Part shown: positions 8,744-19,853 of the stretch, piece after piece
Position numbering within the stretch: the stretch's first letter is position 1
Layout of the letters: every line of letters starts with the position of its first letter
DNA from: DATFYM01 sp035315065
GTDB taxonomy: Bacteria; Acidobacteriota; Terriglobia; UBA7540
Reading direction: 5' to 3'
NCBI GenBank assembly: GCA_035315065.1
Contig: DATFYM010000166.1
Coordinates: forward strand, 1-64,000
Length of the DNA stretch: 64,000 nucleotides
Made by a program: the position numbers and the translations under genes
Notes under the pieces: generated by a model
Told to the model about the DNA's origin: nothing
Database searches by the model: none
Seen by the model: the letters and a program-made list of their open reading frames with translations, nothing else

Positions 8744-8875
8744 GGCACCTCCCGCGTCATACTGCTTCCTGTGTTTTATTCTGCGAAGAACCCAAGTCCT
8801 TTTCGCCGACGGTCGATTGCCTGAGCCTCATTATCACTGCCCTCGGGTCGAATCGGCGATCGCCAAGGCAGACGT

Positions 8876-9751
8876 TCATCGGTGCCGTGGCGCCGGAGTT
8901 CCGAGCTTCTGCAGCTTCTGTCGCGCAGTCTTCGCCTCGGGTGAATTCGGGTAGCGCTGGATCAACGAGCGCAGTTCCTTGGCGCCATTGGTGGTCTGCC
9001 CCAGCGCGACGTAAGCCAACCCCTTCTTGAGCTGGGCGGCCGCCACTTTGTTCCCGTCCGGATACTGTTCGATGCAGCGGTTATAGGCCTGGATGGCCTG
9101 CGCGTAGTCGCCCTGGAGGTAGTAGCACTCGCCCACGTAGAACTGAGCGTTTGACGCGCGGTCGCTGGTGGAGTAGTACTGCAAGTACTGCTGGAAAGCC
9201 TGCATAGCGATCTGGTATTGGCCACCCATGTAGGCGCCGTACGCCGATTGATACAGCGTGTCCGGATCCGGTGCGGGCGTATTTGCCGGCTGAGCTTCCG
9301 TGCCCTCAGTACCGGGCTGCGCAACGGGACTCGGAGCACGTAGCGTCTGGATGATGTTCTGGGTCTGGGCGATCTGGTCGCTCAGCTTGGCGATGCGGGC
9401 TTTCGCTTCCTCCAGACTTTCTCCCAGCGCTTGGATCTGGCTGGTCATGCCATCGATCTTGTTGCTGTTGGTGGCCAGGTTCTGCTGGTTCGCCCTTTGA
9501 ATCTCCGCGATGGCCGCACTCATCCGCTCAATCTGCTGGTTCTGCAACTCGAGGAGCGTCTTCAAACTGGCAGTCTGGGTGTCGAGGGTCTTCTGCATCG
9601 CCTCGACCGACTGCTGAAGATTATCGAGTTGCTGCTCGATCCGCAGAAGATCTTTGCTGACACCGAAGGCCGGGATTGCTCCGGCTCCTGCGGCGAGAAC
9701 CAGGAGCGAAAGAAAAATGGATTGCTTTCTCAAAGTCAGTCGCCCCCGCAC
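8876..9751 (-). CDS. cpoB: Tol-Pal system protein CpoB/YbgF
   Basis: Periplasmic coordinator of cell-wall synthesis and outer-membrane constriction. It has a signal peptide (to about residue 29), a long coiled coil (about 33-125, LLRIEQQLDNLQQSVEAMQK and heptads that follow), a Pro-rich linker, and C-terminal TPR repeats (about 165-288; SAYGAYMGGQYQIAMQAF, AQFYVGECYYLQGDYAQAI). The order after pal is classical. The GTG start at 9751 could be replaced by a TTG at 9733, which would give a more compact signal peptide. Confidence 0.92.
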   Translation of the reverse strand: MRGRLTLRKQSIFLSLLVLAAGAGAIPAFGVSKDLLRIEQQLDNLQQSVEAMQKTLDTQTASLKTLLELQNQQIERMSAAIAEIQRANQQNLATNSNKIDGMTSQIQALGESLEEAKARIAKLSDQIAQTQNIIQTLRAPSPVAQPGTEGTEAQPANTPAPDPDTLYQSAYGAYMGGQYQIAMQAFQQYLQYYSTSDRASNAQFYVGECYYLQGDYAQAIQAYNRCIEQYPDGNKVAAAQLKKGLAYVALGQTTNGAKELRSLIQRYPNSPEAKTARQKLQKLGTPAPRHR

Positions 9752-9940
9752 TTGAAATAGTCAGGACCCTTGCACTCTAACCCCACGCCTCGCCGCAATC
9801 AACCAACCGGAGTCCCAAAGGTCGAGAAAGGTTCGACATGCGTTTTGATTCGGTACGAACCGACTGATTCAGTAGACACCATTTCCCCAGCGCCTCGGGG
9901 CGCATCATCGGGCGGCAGACTCTTCCGGGGAAAGGCAGAA

Positions 9941-9966
9941 GCCGGAGGCCCAGGTGGGCCTCCGGC
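9941..9966 (-). terminator. Hairpin downstream of pal
   Basis: A perfect 12-bp stem with a 2-nt loop (GCCGGAGGCCCA / TGGGCCTCCGGC) lies 15 nt past the pal stop. On the minus strand it is followed by a pyrimidine-rich but not pure T tract. Confidence 0.55.
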
Positions 9967-9980
9967 GTGCGACTTGATGC

Positions 9981-10754
9981 CTACTTAGCCCCACTTACGG
10001 TTCCGAACACCGGAGTAGCGTTCCGGTTCCTTTGCCAGCACGTCTCCTCGTGGTCGGTGCAGACGGGACGGTCCTTGCCATAGGAAATGGTTGAGATCCG
10101 GTCCGCCGTAATACCGAGATTGACGAGGTAATCCTTGGCCGCAGTGGCGCGCTTGTCGCCCAGACCAAGGTTGTACTCTTCACTGCCGCGCTCGTCGCAG
10201 TTCCCCGCCAACGTGAACTTGATGTCGGGATGAGCCTTCAGGAAGTCGCCATCCACCTTCAGATTCTCTTCTGCATCGGGGCGGATATTCGACTTATCGA
10301 AGTCAAAGTAGGCAGCCTTGATCTTCTCGCTAAACAACTGATCTTCAGTTGGACCCTGCGGTGCCGGCGGCGGCGGTGGTGGCGGTGGCGGTGGTGGAAC
10401 CGTCACGGTCACGCGTGCCTGACTGGTGGTGTTGCCACCCGGACCCGTTGCGGATATCGTGTACGTTGTCGATTCCGAAGGACTGACCGAGGTGGAACCC
10501 GTAGCCTGTTGCTTGCCGAGACCCGGCTGCAGGTCAAGATCAGTCGCATTCGAACACGTCCAACTGAGTGTCGAGGACTGACCCTTGTCGATCGTGCTGG
10601 GTTCTGCCGTCATTGTGCAAACAGGCGCGGCGGCCGGCGGCGGTGGCGGCGGTGGCGGCGGTGGCGGCGCTACTACTTTCTTGTGGCAGCCGGCCAACAC
10701 CAGAACCCCCAGAACGGCAACGAGAACCGCAAGACTGCGTTTTCTAGTGTGCAT
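9981..10754 (-). CDS. pal: Peptidoglycan-associated lipoprotein Pal with an extra Ig-like domain
   Basis: Outer-membrane lipoprotein of 257 aa. The lipobox is LVLAGC (Cys23). Two polyproline tracts bracket a roughly 80-aa segment (CTMTAEPSTIDKGQSSTLSW through TTSQARVTVTV) that looks like a bacterial Ig-like fold, and the C-terminus is an OmpA-type peptidoglycan-binding domain (AYFDFDKSNIRPDA, GNCDERGSEEYNLGLGDKRA). Standard Pal has no such Ig-like insert. A strong AAGGAGG precedes the start. Confidence 0.94.
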   Translation of the reverse strand: MHTRKRSLAVLVAVLGVLVLAGCHKKVVAPPPPPPPPPPPAAAPVCTMTAEPSTIDKGQSSTLSWTCSNATDLDLQPGLGKQQATGSTSVSPSESTTYTISATGPGGNTTSQARVTVTVPPPPPPPPPPPAPQGPTEDQLFSEKIKAAYFDFDKSNIRPDAEENLKVDGDFLKAHPDIKFTLAGNCDERGSEEYNLGLGDKRATAAKDYLVNLGITADRISTISYGKDRPVCTDHEETCWQRNRNATPVFGTVSGAK

Positions 10755-11098
10755 CTCAGAGCCTCCTTAGTCGCGAGCAGGAATCTTAATGAGCTTGTGG
10801 TTTGCTTCGGTTCAATATGAACCCGTTGCGAGAGACAGCTAGAAGCTGCCTCCCGTCCCTCAGCACGAAATCTTTAAGATCGAACGTCCCCATGCTAGCA
10901 TTAAAGAAATTCAAAATGCAAACATTTCTGTAGCGTACAGGAAAAGTTACGAGTTGCCGGAAGAAATCAGGCCAGAAGAGATTATAAACGTGATGCTCGA
11001 TGGGTTACCTCGACCACTCGCGGTCTCGGAATGCGCAGAAAAAGGTCTCTGGTTCCCGCTCTAGTTTACGCTTCGTCACGCAAGCTTCACCATTCTCC
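10755..11098. other. 344-nt intergenic region between tolB and pal
   Basis: AT-rich spacer without a gene. It could carry a separate promoter for pal-cpoB, but no clear -35/-10 pair was identified. Confidence 0.4.
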
Positions 11099-12448
11099 CT
11101 AGAAAGACCACGTCGGGTTCCAATTCTCTCCTTCGTGGGTCAATTGCTGGGGACTGGTGCCGTCGGCGATCATCATCCACACTTGGCGGGACCCGGTCCG
11201 ATTAGACTCAAACACCAGGTGGCGTCCGTCCGGCGCCCAGGAAGGATGCTCATTGCGACCCGCATCGTGGGTCAACTGGACGATGCGTCCGGAGGCGATC
11301 TCTGCCAGATAGACGTCGAAGGTCCCGGTGTCGGACACCCGCCAGGAGAAGGCGATGGCCAAACCGTTGGGCGACCACGAGGGCGAGCTCGCGTCGCCGC
11401 CGCCGGTGATCAGCCGCCGCACGTTGGTGCCGTCCGCATTCATCAGGTAAATCTGCGGCGTGCCGCTGCGATCGGAAACAAAAGCGATTTCGTCGCCGGT
11501 TTTCGGGTTCCACACCGGCGAGATGTCTACCCCCGGTGAGAACGTCAGCCGCTGCAGGTTCGAGCCGTCCACACTCGACACGTAAAGCTCCGGATCGCCG
11601 CTCATGCTTGAACAGAATGCGATCCTCTTTCCGTCGGGCGCGAAAGCCGGCGTCGTGTTGAGACCCTTGTAGCTGGGAAAAGGAACGCGATGGTTTGTCA
11701 ACAAAGAGAACATGAAGATCTCGGGATTACCCTCCGCGTAGGTGGTGAAAGCCAGCCGTGTATCGTCCTGCGACCAGCGCGGCGTCAGGCTCATGGACCG
11801 GTAGCTGGTAATGGGCCGCTGGTTGAAACCGTCGTAGTCCATCACCCAGATCTCCTCGTGACCCGTGCGTTTGCTCACAAAAGCGATGCGCGTGAGGTTG
11901 ATGCCCGGCACGCCGCCGCCCAGCGCCTGGATGATTTCGTTGGCAAACTGGTGAGCCGTCTGGCGCGTGGAAACCTCGTTCAGGGTGGCCACAAAGCGCT
12001 TGCCGATTACTTGGGGGCTGGCCGGATTCTTGACGTCGTAAAGGTAACCGTAGACTACCAGGCTGCCGTTGATCACCTCGCTGTGGCCGAAAACCAGCAT
12101 CTGGGCGGAGGCAGGCGCATCCGTCCAGGACGGAAAATCCACCTCCTGGGGCTGATGCGGAACCCTTGTTGGAAAATCGCTCTTGCTAACGAGCTGAAAA
12201 ATCCCCGCACCATCGAGGTCGTTGGCGAGGACCTGGTTGAATTCCTGGGTCAGGCTCACCAGCCGCTCGTCCACCGCCTGCGGCGGGAAATCCGCCAACG
12301 CCAGGCGGACTAGCGGCATGCCTCGATTGATGATCACCTTGAACTGGTCCTGGCTCCGCACGGAGCGATCGAGGGCAAGAACCACCGCCAGGACAGTAAA
12401 ACCCACCGCCGCGAACCACGCTGGAGAAGGGCTGACGAATCGTTTCAT
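11099..12448 (-). CDS. tolB: Tol-Pal system protein TolB
   Basis: Periplasmic protein that links Pal to the inner-membrane Tol complex. It has an N-terminal signal (about 1-32), a TolB N-domain (to about residue 160), and a six-bladed WD40-like propeller with repeated motifs of the form RIAFCSSMSGDPELYV, EIAFVSDRSGTPQIYLM and HLVFESNRTGSRQVWMM. Length (449 aa) is normal for the family. Confidence 0.95.
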   Translation of the reverse strand: MKRFVSPSPAWFAAVGFTVLAVVLALDRSVRSQDQFKVIINRGMPLVRLALADFPPQAVDERLVSLTQEFNQVLANDLDGAGIFQLVSKSDFPTRVPHQPQEVDFPSWTDAPASAQMLVFGHSEVINGSLVVYGYLYDVKNPASPQVIGKRFVATLNEVSTRQTAHQFANEIIQALGGGVPGINLTRIAFVSKRTGHEEIWVMDYDGFNQRPITSYRSMSLTPRWSQDDTRLAFTTYAEGNPEIFMFSLLTNHRVPFPSYKGLNTTPAFAPDGKRIAFCSSMSGDPELYVSSVDGSNLQRLTFSPGVDISPVWNPKTGDEIAFVSDRSGTPQIYLMNADGTNVRRLITGGGDASSPSWSPNGLAIAFSWRVSDTGTFDVYLAEIASGRIVQLTHDAGRNEHPSWAPDGRHLVFESNRTGSRQVWMMIADGTSPQQLTHEGENWNPTWSF

Positions 12449-12516
12449 ACTTGGAACTAGTCCTCTCTTATGGGATGCCTAGTCAGTGGCTCTCGTTGCG
12501 ATATAATCGAAGAAAG

Positions 12517-12690
12517 GAGACAGAAGTCAGAAGCAGGAGTCAGGAGACGTCGGTCGTCCTCGGTGAGTTCTCGGTAGCCGCAAGCGCGCGAGCCAACAGC
12601 CAGTGGTTAGGCCAAAACACAACGGACAACGGACCACCGACGGCGTAGATCTTCACCCGTTTCCTGACTCCTGTCTCCTGACTTCTCTTT
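12517..12690. repeat. Inverted heptamer element with long core (AGAAGTCAGGAGTC)
   Basis: The left arm (about 12520-12547) and right arm (12662-12690, CTGACTCCTGTCTCCTGACTT) are complementary. The roughly 115-nt core contains a second unit type (CGGACAACGGACCAC). It separates tolB from tolA and touches the tolA stop. Confidence 0.65.
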
Positions 12691-13511
12691 CAGTGCCGAT
12701 TAAAGTCAAAGTATACCTCTACCGTCACCCTATCGTTGGCATAGTCGGCCGGTAGCGGACCCAGCGGGTTGGAGGCCAGCACGGCCCTCATGGCGGAGCG
12801 ATCGACTTCCGGGATGCCGCTGGACTTGGTCACCACCGGATTGCTGATGCTCCCGTCGCGGCGAATGTCAAAGGTAACATAGACGCGCGGCGCCGTCACA
12901 ATGGACGGGCTCACCGTGGAGAGCAGCCAGTTGGAGCTGATTCGGTTCTGAACCGCGGTGACGTACCAGCCGTAGCGCTCGCCGAAGTCGCCGCCGTTGC
13001 CGATGGTGATCCCGCCAGACCCGGCCGCGCCGTTGAAATTGCCGTAGCTCAGCGAGGGTCGCCCTCCGACGCCGAAAGGGATAGCGTTGGGTGGCGGCTC
13101 GATGACCGCCTTCTGGATGCGCTTGTTGACCGCAATCGGCTTCTCTACCTTCACCGCATCCTTGAATTTCGGGATCGCTTCGGCCTCGGGAGGCGGCTCC
13201 TCGTTCGGTTGCGGCTCCGGCTTGTAAAGGCCGGGGTTCTCGGTTGCCAATGTGCTTGGAGTAGCCAGCATTGGCGCGGGTAGTGGGACGCCGGGCAACG
13301 AGGGCACTGCGTCCACGTGCGCGGCGCTGCCCAAGGCTCCGGCCGAGCCCGAGGCCGATCCCGTTCCCCAGCCGAACCCAAAACCTTTCCCGATGTAAGG
13401 TGCCACCAGCACCACGGCAAACAACAACCCGTGCAAGGCCACCGAAACCGGCAGCGCCCGGCGCAAGCTGTCGCCGTGATCCGGCATTGATGTAAAGGTA
13501 GCGGCAGTCAT
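12690..13511 (-). CDS. tolA: TolA/TonB-like energy-transducing protein
   Basis: A 273-aa inner-membrane protein. One N-terminal transmembrane helix (about 20-42, SVALHGLLFAVVLVAPYIG), a Pro-rich periplasmic linker (EPQPNEEPPPEAEAIP), and a C-terminal TonB-type domain (VYVTFDIRRDGSISNPVVTK, VDRSAMRAVLASNPLGPLP). Placed between tolR and tolB, it fills the TolA role of carrying proton-motive force to TolB-Pal, although its C-terminal domain is TonB-like. Confidence 0.85.
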   Translation of the reverse strand: MTAATFTSMPDHGDSLRRALPVSVALHGLLFAVVLVAPYIGKGFGFGWGTGSASGSAGALGSAAHVDAVPSLPGVPLPAPMLATPSTLATENPGLYKPEPQPNEEPPPEAEAIPKFKDAVKVEKPIAVNKRIQKAVIEPPPNAIPFGVGGRPSLSYGNFNGAAGSGGITIGNGGDFGERYGWYVTAVQNRISSNWLLSTVSPSIVTAPRVYVTFDIRRDGSISNPVVTKSSGIPEVDRSAMRAVLASNPLGPLPADYANDRVTVEVYFDFNRH

Positions 13512-13626
13512 AAGCTGAGGAGTTCTTAGTCTTCAGTTCTCAGCCGCCGTCAGCCCTCAGCCACCAGCTCTCAGCAAGGAGGTCCGGCTCTTGCTGAAAG
13601 CTGATGGCTGATGGCTGAGAGCTGTC
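13512..13626. repeat. Inverted heptamer element (TCAGCCC / GGCTGAT)
   Basis: The left arm has units such as TCTTCAG, TCTCAGC and CCCTCAG, the right arm GGCTGAT and GGCTGAG. The short core contains AAGGAGG. It occupies the whole tolR-tolA gap. Confidence 0.75.
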
Positions 13627-14050
13627 AGAGTTCTCCCTTTGTTGAAAGCGGCTCCGTCACGATGTTGATGTTCTTCAGGTTCGATCGTTTCAGCGCGTCA
13701 ATGACCTCCGCGAAGGCCCCGAAAGGCACGTTCTTGTCGCAGCGAAGATAGACAGGTGTGTTGTTTGCGCCCTTCAGTTGTCCCAGGATGTCTTCGCCCA
13801 GCCGGTGGATGTTGACGGGTTCGTTGCCAAGATAAATAGTTTGCTTCCTATCGATCGTCACCACCACTTTCTGGTCCGACACCACCTTCACCGTCCTGGT
13901 CTTGGGTAACTCGACCTCGATGCCTGACTGCAAGATCGGTGCGGTCAGCATGAAGATAACCAGCAGGACCAATACCACGTCCACCAACGGCGTGATGTTG
14001 ATGTCGGAAAGCGATGTTTTTGTGCGCCCGTTATTTGTGGTGAAAGCCAT
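13625..14050 (-). CDS. tolR: Biopolymer transporter ExbD/TolR
   Basis: A 141-aa protein with one N-terminal transmembrane helix (about 18-40, ITPLVDVVLVLLVIFMLTAP). It contains the conserved membrane Asp of the ExbD/TolR family (Asp24, in PLVDV), which takes part in proton conduction with TolQ. The periplasmic domain follows. It lies between tolQ and tolA as in other tol operons. Confidence 0.93.
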   Translation of the reverse strand: MAFTTNNGRTKTSLSDINITPLVDVVLVLLVIFMLTAPILQSGIEVELPKTRTVKVVSDQKVVVTIDRKQTIYLGNEPVNIHRLGEDILGQLKGANNTPVYLRCDKNVPFGAFAEVIDALKRSNLKNINIVTEPLSTKGEL

Positions 14051-14052
14051 TT

Positions 14053-14168
14053 TTCAGTTCCCAGTTCTCAGAAGAAGTCGAGAGTCGAAAGTTGAAAGTC
14101 GAAAAGCCGCGAATCGCGGGCACTTACTCTTAACCTTCGACTTTCGACTCTCGACTTCTTCTGAAACT
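14053..14168. repeat. Inverted heptamer element (GTCGAAA / TTTCGAC)
   Basis: The left arm repeats GTCGAAA and GTTGAAA, the right arm CTTTCGA and CTCTCGA. The core includes a GC-rich palindrome (CCGCGAATCGCGG). It fills the tolQ-tolR gap. Confidence 0.75.
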
Positions 14169-14171
14169 CTC

Positions 14172-14864
14172 TTAAGCAAAATGCCTCTCCACAATGTTCA
14201 GGAACTCCAGGGAGAAATCATCAGCTTGCGCCCCGAATTCCTTCACGCGCTGGAGATAGTAGTTGTAAGCTATCACAGCGGGAATGGCCGCAGCCAGCCC
14301 GGCGGCGGTGGTGATGAGGGCCTCGGCGATGCCGGGCGCGACGCTGCGCAACGTGGCCGTTTCCGCGTTCCCCAAGCCCTGGAACGCGTCGATGATACCC
14401 CATACGGTTCCGAACAGCCCCACAAACGGGGTGACGGCGCCTGTGGTTGCCAGCCAGCCCATCCATTTTTCCAGCCGCGTGACTTCGCTCGAACAGGCGA
14501 TCTGCAACGCCCGCCGCACACCTTCCAAGCTGCGCAGGCGCATCTTGCCCGGATTCTCACTTACCTCCATCTGGTTCTCCAATTCGCGGTAGCCGCCCAG
14601 GAACACTCCCGTCAGTGGGCTGGCTTTGAGGCTGTTGCAGGAAGCGCGAATTTCCGAGAACTTGCTGCTGGTCCGGAAGACTTCCAGGAACCGATCCGAG
14701 TTACGGCGCGCGGCCCTGAAGGTCCAGTACTTCTGGAGAATGATGGCCCAGGAAACCACGGAGAATGCCAGCAGGATGGCCAGCACGACGCGCGCCACCA
14801 TGCCGGTGTTGGCGAATAACGGCCAGACTTCAGTTTGAACGTACAATATCAGCGTTGCTTCCAA
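14172..14864 (-). CDS. tolQ: Biopolymer transporter TolQ/ExbB (MotA/TolQ/ExbB proton channel)
   Basis: A 230-aa protein with three transmembrane helices (about 18-40, 133-155 and 170-195). The conserved channel segment reads GAVTPFVGLFGTVWGIIDAF followed by GIAEALITTAAGLAAAIPAV. With TolR it forms the proton-powered stator of the Tol system. The start codon is TTG at 14864, supported by a GAGGGGGTGAG ribosome-binding sequence immediately upstream. It is the first gene of the Tol block. Confidence 0.95.
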   Translation of the reverse strand: MEATLILYVQTEVWPLFANTGMVARVVLAILLAFSVVSWAIILQKYWTFRAARRNSDRFLEVFRTSSKFSEIRASCNSLKASPLTGVFLGGYRELENQMEVSENPGKMRLRSLEGVRRALQIACSSEVTRLEKWMGWLATTGAVTPFVGLFGTVWGIIDAFQGLGNAETATLRSVAPGIAEALITTAAGLAAAIPAVIAYNYYLQRVKEFGAQADDFSLEFLNIVERHFA

Positions 14865-15218
14865 CTCACCCCCTCAGGTCATTGCCGATTCAAACGGCAG
14901 GCGCACTCGCCCCCGTGTGATCGTCGTCTGAATCGACCCATCCACTGTTGTGACCATCTTCGACGCCTGACGATTGAAAGAAACAAATTTGCCGGTCTCC
15001 TCGGCCAGCTTTTATCATCAATCGTGAAGTGTCCCATCGTCAACCCAATATTCAGCGACTCCCCCGCTTTGCTGAAGCGGTTAGTGGTCAGTGGCTAGTG
15101 GCTAGCCAAGAAGTGGTTAGTGGTTAGTGGCGAGTGAAGGAAAAAAGACAGGCCGCGCCTTTGCCTTTTCTTTCTTCACTAGCCACTAGTCACTAGCCAC
15201 CAGCCACTGCTTCAGTCA
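14865..15218. other. Intergenic region between hemH and tolQ
   Basis: No gene is seen at 14865-15079; the rest is a heptamer element described separately. The promoter of the Tol block should lie here on the minus strand, but no clear consensus was recognised. Confidence 0.4.
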
Positions 15219-15235
15219 CTAGCCACCAGCCACTC
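15080..15235. repeat. Inverted heptamer element (TAGTGGC / GCCACTA)
   Basis: The left arm repeats TAGTGGT and TAGTGGC, the right arm TAGCCAC and CAGCCAC. The core (about 15140-15170) is GC-rich with a T-rich flank. The right end enters the hemH 3' end and supplies its last codons and stop. Confidence 0.8.
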
Positions 15236-16241
15236 TGCCCTTGGGCGGGAGGCAGCAGTCGGGCGGGCAGAAGTCGGCGCCGGGTCCTAAGGCGCCCAAG
15301 GTTCGCCGCTCACCCGTTCCCTCAACGCGTTCGAGAATCAGATCGCGAATCATGCGGATGAACAGCGGATGGGTGCCCACCGTCGCGGCGCGGACCATCA
15401 GGATACCGCGCTTGCTGCAGAGGCCGCGAGCTTCGGTGTCGAGGTCGTAGAGCACCTCCATGTGGTCAGAGATGAAGCCGACGGGCACGATCACCAGACT
15501 CGCGCCGCCCGGTGCCGGTTGCATGGCTCGCAGGTAGTCGAGGATATCCGGCGCAAGCCACGCCTGGCCGGGCGGACCGCTGCGGCTCTGGTAGACCAGT
15601 GGATCGCCGCTTCGGCCCAGTCCCTTGGAAACCAGCCGCACCGTTTCTTCGAGCTGCGAGACGTACTGAGACGTTTGCGCGGACGCCACCGGGACGCTAT
15701 GCGCCGTGTAGAGCATGGGGACCCTCGCCCTGATCTCCGACGGAACCTGCATCAGCGCCTCCTGGGCCCGCTCGACCAGCGCCGCGATGAAGCCGGGATG
15801 GTTGAAAAAGACGCGCAGCTTTTCCACCATCGGGGCGCCGGGTCCCGCCAGCGCGCGAGCACGGGCGATGTCCTCCAGATACTGCCGGCAACCGGAGTAC
15901 GAGCTATAAGCGGAAGTCACAAAGGCCAGCGCCCTCCGCACGCCGTCCTGCTCCATTTTTCGCACGGTATCGGCCAGAAGCGGGTGCCAGTTGCGATTGC
16001 CCCAGTAGACGGGCAACCGCGGACCGTGCTTGCCCATCTCGGACTCGAGCGCGGCGATCAGCGCCCGTGTCTGATCGTTGATGGGACTTCTTCCTTCGAA
16101 GCGATAGTAGTGATCGGCTACCTCCAGCATCCGCGGCCGAGGCACCGGCTTCCCACGCAGAACGTTTTCCAGAAAGGGCATTACGTCCGCCCGCGATTCA
16201 GGGCCTCCAAACGAGAGAACGAGAACGGCATCGTAACTCAT
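15219..16241 (-). CDS. hemH: Ferrochelatase (coproporphyrin-type features)
   Basis: Inserts ferrous iron into a porphyrin in haem synthesis. Family landmarks include SAYSSYSGCRQY, YTAHSVPV, YQSRSGPPGQAWLAPD and PVGFISDHMEVLYDLDTEA; these resemble the actinobacterial coproporphyrin ferrochelatases. The C-terminus has FCPPDCC, and together with the Cys in SGCRQY it could ligate a [2Fe-2S] cluster (inference). I prefer the ATG at 16241; the in-frame GTG at 16277 lies in repeat DNA. The last residues (RVAGG) and the stop are encoded by a heptamer element. Confidence 0.93.
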   Translation of the reverse strand: MSYDAVLVLSFGGPESRADVMPFLENVLRGKPVPRPRMLEVADHYYRFEGRSPINDQTRALIAALESEMGKHGPRLPVYWGNRNWHPLLADTVRKMEQDGVRRALAFVTSAYSSYSGCRQYLEDIARARALAGPGAPMVEKLRVFFNHPGFIAALVERAQEALMQVPSEIRARVPMLYTAHSVPVASAQTSQYVSQLEETVRLVSKGLGRSGDPLVYQSRSGPPGQAWLAPDILDYLRAMQPAPGGASLVIVPVGFISDHMEVLYDLDTEARGLCSKRGILMVRAATVGTHPLFIRMIRDLILERVEGTGERRTLGALGPGADFCPPDCCLPPKGRVAGG

Positions 16242-16252
16242 ATCGACTGCCC

Positions 16253-16376
16253 TTGGTCCGTTGTCCGTTGCCACCACTCCTCGGCTTTCTGCTATCAGCC
16301 CTCAGCAAGACGCAGAGCATCTTGCTGAGAGCTCACGGCTGATTACGTTTGCCGCGGACAACGAACCACGGACAAG
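16253..16376. repeat. Nested inverted element (GTCCGTT outer, TCAGCNN inner)
   Basis: Outer arms are GGTCCGTTGTCCGTTG (16255-16270) and CGGACAACGAACCACGGAC. Inner arms are CAGCCCTCAGCAAGA and TCTTGCTGAGAGCT. Two different unit types are nested in one palindrome. Confidence 0.7.
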
Positions 16377-16462
16377 CCCCTCAGTAAACTGCTCGCTTCC
16401 GCCGATAAATCCTGTGACGCGACGGCGCCGGAGTTTGGCGCCGCGCGGTCGCAGGAGGAACC

Positions 16463-16687
16463 ATGCTACCATCAGCCAAGGAAGATATCGAGACTGCGCT
16501 AGCCCAACTCAAGAACGAAGTTCGGGAAATGGACGGTAAACTCTCGGGCCGCTACAACGGGCTCGGAAACCTCCGCAGCGTGGCCAAGCGCATCATGCTT
16601 TCCGCGGAACGGATCGAGCAGCTCGTGGTCGAAGCCGAATCTAAACCCAAAGAGGCCTTGAATCCCCGCACGCAAATGGTGTACTGA
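16463..16687 (+). CDS. Small hypothetical protein, helical
   Basis: A 74-aa protein that I do not recognise. It is almost wholly helical and charged (EDIETALAQLKNEVREMDGK, RIEQLVVEAESK), with no membrane segment or cysteine. A well-placed AGGAGG (16452-16457) 5 nt before the ATG supports it as a real gene. It stands alone between repeat elements. A role as a short coiled-coil protein is all that can be inferred. Confidence 0.65.
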   Translation: MLPSAKEDIETALAQLKNEVREMDGKLSGRYNGLGNLRSVAKRIMLSAERIEQLVVEAESKPKEALNPRTQMVY

Positions 16688-16759
16688 GTCAGCTCTCAGC
16701 CCTGAGAAAGAGAGTACGGCTCTCTTGCTAATGGCTCCTGATAGCTGAGGGCTGACAGA
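16686..16759. repeat. Inverted heptamer element (TCAGCTC / GAGGGCT)
   Basis: Arms GTCAGCTCTCAGCCCTGAG and TAGCTGAGGGCTGAC flank a core with AGAGAGTACGGCTCTCT. It starts at the stop codon of the preceding small gene. Confidence 0.7.
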
Positions 16760-16948
16760 CCCACCAACCCTCTCGGTCTCTCAACCGTCTTCAGTTTTGC
16801 TATTTGCTTTCGCTGAGCTGCCAGGCCGAATCAGGCTAAAGGAGACGGATAAGCTTGCCGATAGCATACATGGGATCAGAGTGTTCGAAGACCCGACCGA
16901 AGGGCGCCCGGTGCGCAACGGCGGGGAATGTAAGGAGTGACCTATCGA

Positions 16949-19735
<2,787 letters not shown>

Positions 19736-19744
19736 ACGCCAGGG

Positions 19745-19853
19745 GGTCGGCAATAGGGAGTAGGGAGTGGCGCCTGCGGCAAAACGCTGCCGACCCCTAC
19801 TCCCGACTCCCTACTCCCTACTCCCTACTCCCTACTCCCTACTCCCTTCTTTC
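19745..19853. repeat. Inverted heptamer element (GGGAGTA / TACTCCC)
   Basis: The left arm has two units (AGGGAGTAGGGAGTGG), the right arm at least six TACTCCC units. The core has GCGGCAAAACGCTGCC. The right end encodes the last residues and stop of the M28 peptidase on the minus strand. Confidence 0.8.

Noticed and set aside
15369..16328. Plus-strand frame (319 aa) opposite hemH
   Set aside because: Antisense shadow without any recognisable domain.
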